From positions 1 to 6,999 of the forward strand of contig DAOVLD010000091.1 in the NCBI GenBank assembly GCA_030631445.1: 6,999 nucleotides of DNA. The letters are read 5' to 3'. The stretch is from Bacteroidota bacterium. Lineage in GTDB: Bacteria > Bacteroidota > Bacteroidia > Bacteroidales > VadinHA17. The number at the start of each line of letters is the position of its first letter. Position 1 is the stretch's first letter. The position numbers and the translations under genes were made by a program. The notes under the pieces are model-generated. The model saw only the letters and a list, made by a program, of their open reading frames with translations. It was not told the DNA's origin and did no database searches. This document shows positions 5,890-6,999 of the stretch, piece by piece.

Positions 5890-6002
5890 AAGTTGTAAAG
5901 TTATAAAGTTAAAAGTTATAAAGTAGAAAGTTGGCGTTGAGCTTTATAAATTTTCAACTCTTTATTCTTCACTTTCAACTTTACAAACTTTCAACTTTCA
6001 AC
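5889..6002. repeat. AAAGTTAT-type array with inverted counterpart; possible purL terminator
   Basis: Units beginning AAAGT start at 5889, 5897, 5905, 5912, 5920 and 5927, at 7-8 bp steps. The right half holds the complementary words (TTCAAC at 5953, 5974, 5990 and 5997). Exact inverted pairs include TTGTAAAGTT (5893-5902) with AACTTTACAA (5977-5986), and TTATAAAG (5916-5923) with CTTTATAA (5942-5949). The last TTCAAC word overlaps the first base of the purL stop codon. A purL transcript could fold this into a long A-U hairpin followed by a U-run, so terminator activity is plausible though unproven. Confidence 0.6.
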
Positions 6003-6999
6003 TATTCCCTTCTTCCCTTTATCCATCTCCTTGCATTAACGAAAGCTTCAATCCATGGTGTAACCTGGTCATCTTTACGTTCAGCGGGATAATGTGCACA
6101 TTGCCATGGCAGGAAAACCCTCTCAAGATGCGGCATCATAGCCAGATGTCTGCCATTATCAGAACATATTGCTGCAGCAGCATAATCCGAACCATTAGGA
6201 TTGCCCGGATATTCCCGGTTAGTGAATTTAACAGGAATATGATATTTCGTTTCATCTTCAGGCAGTGAAAACTTACCTTCTCCGTGAGCTACCCAAATAC
6301 CAAGCCGATATCCTTCAAGTGATCCGAGTATAACTGAATGGTTCTTCCGGATATCCACATTCAGAAACGCTGATTCAAATTTGCCGGATTCATTAAATAA
6401 CATTTTATTGAATTGTTCATGATTTGGATAGACAAGATCAAGTTCAACCATTAACTGACAACCGTTACAAATACCAAGACTAAGTGTATCATCGCGTTTA
6501 TAAAAGTTTTCAAGTGCGGTTTTCGCCTTTTCATTGTATCTGAATGCTCCTGCCCATCCTTTCGCGGATCCAAGGACATCGGAATTTGAAAACCCGCCAA
6601 CAAAAACTATCATATTTACATCTTCAAGATTCTCTCTGCCTGACACCAGGTCTGTCATGTGGATATCTTTAACATCCATCCCTGCCAGATACATTGCATA
6701 CGCCATTTCCCTGTCACCGTTAACACCCTTTTCCCTTATTATAGCAGTTTTTACACCTGTCTCTTTTCTGCGATCAGGACTGATACCATAAGATTCAAAC
6801 CTCCCGGTAAACTCTTTAAAATTATATGAAAGCTTATTTTTCTTGTAATTATTAAACCTTTTCAGAGCCGAATCGCTGATAGACTGTTTTTTATCCAGGA
6901 TGTAAGAAGTCCTGAACCATGTATCCCTTAGCTCATTAATATTGAAATTATAGATGTTTGCCTCATGCAATATGGTTAATTTCCTGTCTGAAGCCGGAG
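6002..6999 (-). CDS. purL: Phosphoribosylformylglycinamidine synthase, C-terminal part with the glutaminase domain (5' end beyond window)
   Basis: Fourth step of purine synthesis: FGAR + glutamine + ATP gives FGAM, in the cytoplasm. This is the large single-chain PurL type, with the amidotransferase fused at the C-terminus. The 331 visible residues cover the end of the synthetase part (NINELRDTWFRTSYILDKKQ) and the class I glutaminase domain from about KTAIIREKGVNGDREMAYA. The nucleophile is the first Cys of GICNGCQ (codon 6467-6469). The His (6128-6130) and Glu (6122-6124) of MMPHLERVF complete the triad. A TTG at 6970 is not the start: the frame continues open to the window edge with conserved upstream residues. 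The stop at 6002-6004 adjoins the AAAGTTAT/TTCAAC array. First of the minus-strand genes here; no functional link to the cell-wall genes downstream is evident. Confidence 0.95.
   Translation of the reverse strand, partial: PASDRKLTILHEANIYNFNINELRDTWFRTSYILDKKQSISDSALKRFNNYKKNKLSYNFKEFTGRFESYGISPDRRKETGVKTAIIREKGVNGDREMAYAMYLAGMDVKDIHMTDLVSGRENLEDVNMIVFVGGFSNSDVLGSAKGWAGAFRYNEKAKTALENFYKRDDTLSLGICNGCQLMVELDLVYPNHEQFNKMLFNESGKFESAFLNVDIRKNHSVILGSLEGYRLGIWVAHGEGKFSLPEDETKYHIPVKFTNREYPGNPNGSDYAAAAICSDNGRHLAMMPHLERVFLPWQCAHYPAERKDDQVTPWIEAFVNARRWIKGRRE

Noticed and set aside
6968..6970. TTG as a start codon for a stand-alone glutaminase (PurQ-like) protein
   Set aside because: The reading frame is open to the window edge with sequence continuing the PurL synthetase region, so this is an internal codon of a longer gene.
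143..6999. A new defence, conflict or biosynthetic multi-gene system
   Set aside because: Every gene except the T9SS cargo belongs to a well-known housekeeping family. No toxin, nuclease, transposase, reverse transcriptase or clustered unknown genes were found.

Overview
The window reads as an ordinary chromosomal segment of a Bacteroidota bacterium, probably Bacteroidales or a related marine/sediment lineage. The evidence is a secreted protein with a type IX secretion (T9SS) type A sorting domain, a PASTA protein with no kinase attached, Bacteroidota-style Ddl, RluD and PurL sequences, low G+C, and no Shine-Dalgarno-like sequences before the starts. Order-level placement is an inference from sequence style and was not searched.

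Layout: the left edge (1-152, + strand) holds the last 49 codons of glycine dehydrogenase (gcvP). Everything else is on the minus strand and is read from right to left. It begins with the 3' part of purL (running off the right edge) and continues with a membrane-anchored three-PASTA protein (5017-5853), a 638-residue T9SS cargo protein of unknown function (2652-4568), an RluD-type 23S rRNA pseudouridine synthase (1507-2535) and D-alanine--D-alanine ligase (143-1132). ddl ends convergently inside the end of gcvP, with a 10-bp overlap. The PASTA protein and Ddl both concern peptidoglycan. RluD acts on ribosomes and is a common neighbour of such genes. The T9SS protein is an envelope or secreted product of unknown role.

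The most unusual part of the window is the DNA between the genes. Each spacer longer than 100 bp carries a short degenerate tandem array with a period of about 7-8 bp (or 32 bp, which is 4 x 8), and the motif differs from spacer to spacer: TTATTTG, TTNCGNG, TCGCCTNN, TTCCANNN, AAAGTTAT. The 448-bp spacer between the PASTA and T9SS genes also holds an 84-bp multi-arm palindrome with CCCGAAAA/TTTTCGGG ends. A 15-bp direct repeat (14 of 15 identical) flanks it, and the right copy contains the PASTA stop codon; it looks like a small non-autonomous palindromic element. A smaller hairpin nearby shares its terminal sequence.

I found no RNA gene, CRISPR array, intact insertion sequence, toxin-antitoxin or defence gene, and nothing that amounts to a new multi-gene system. 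The genes are housekeeping genes plus one uncharacterised secreted protein. The open questions concern the spacers.
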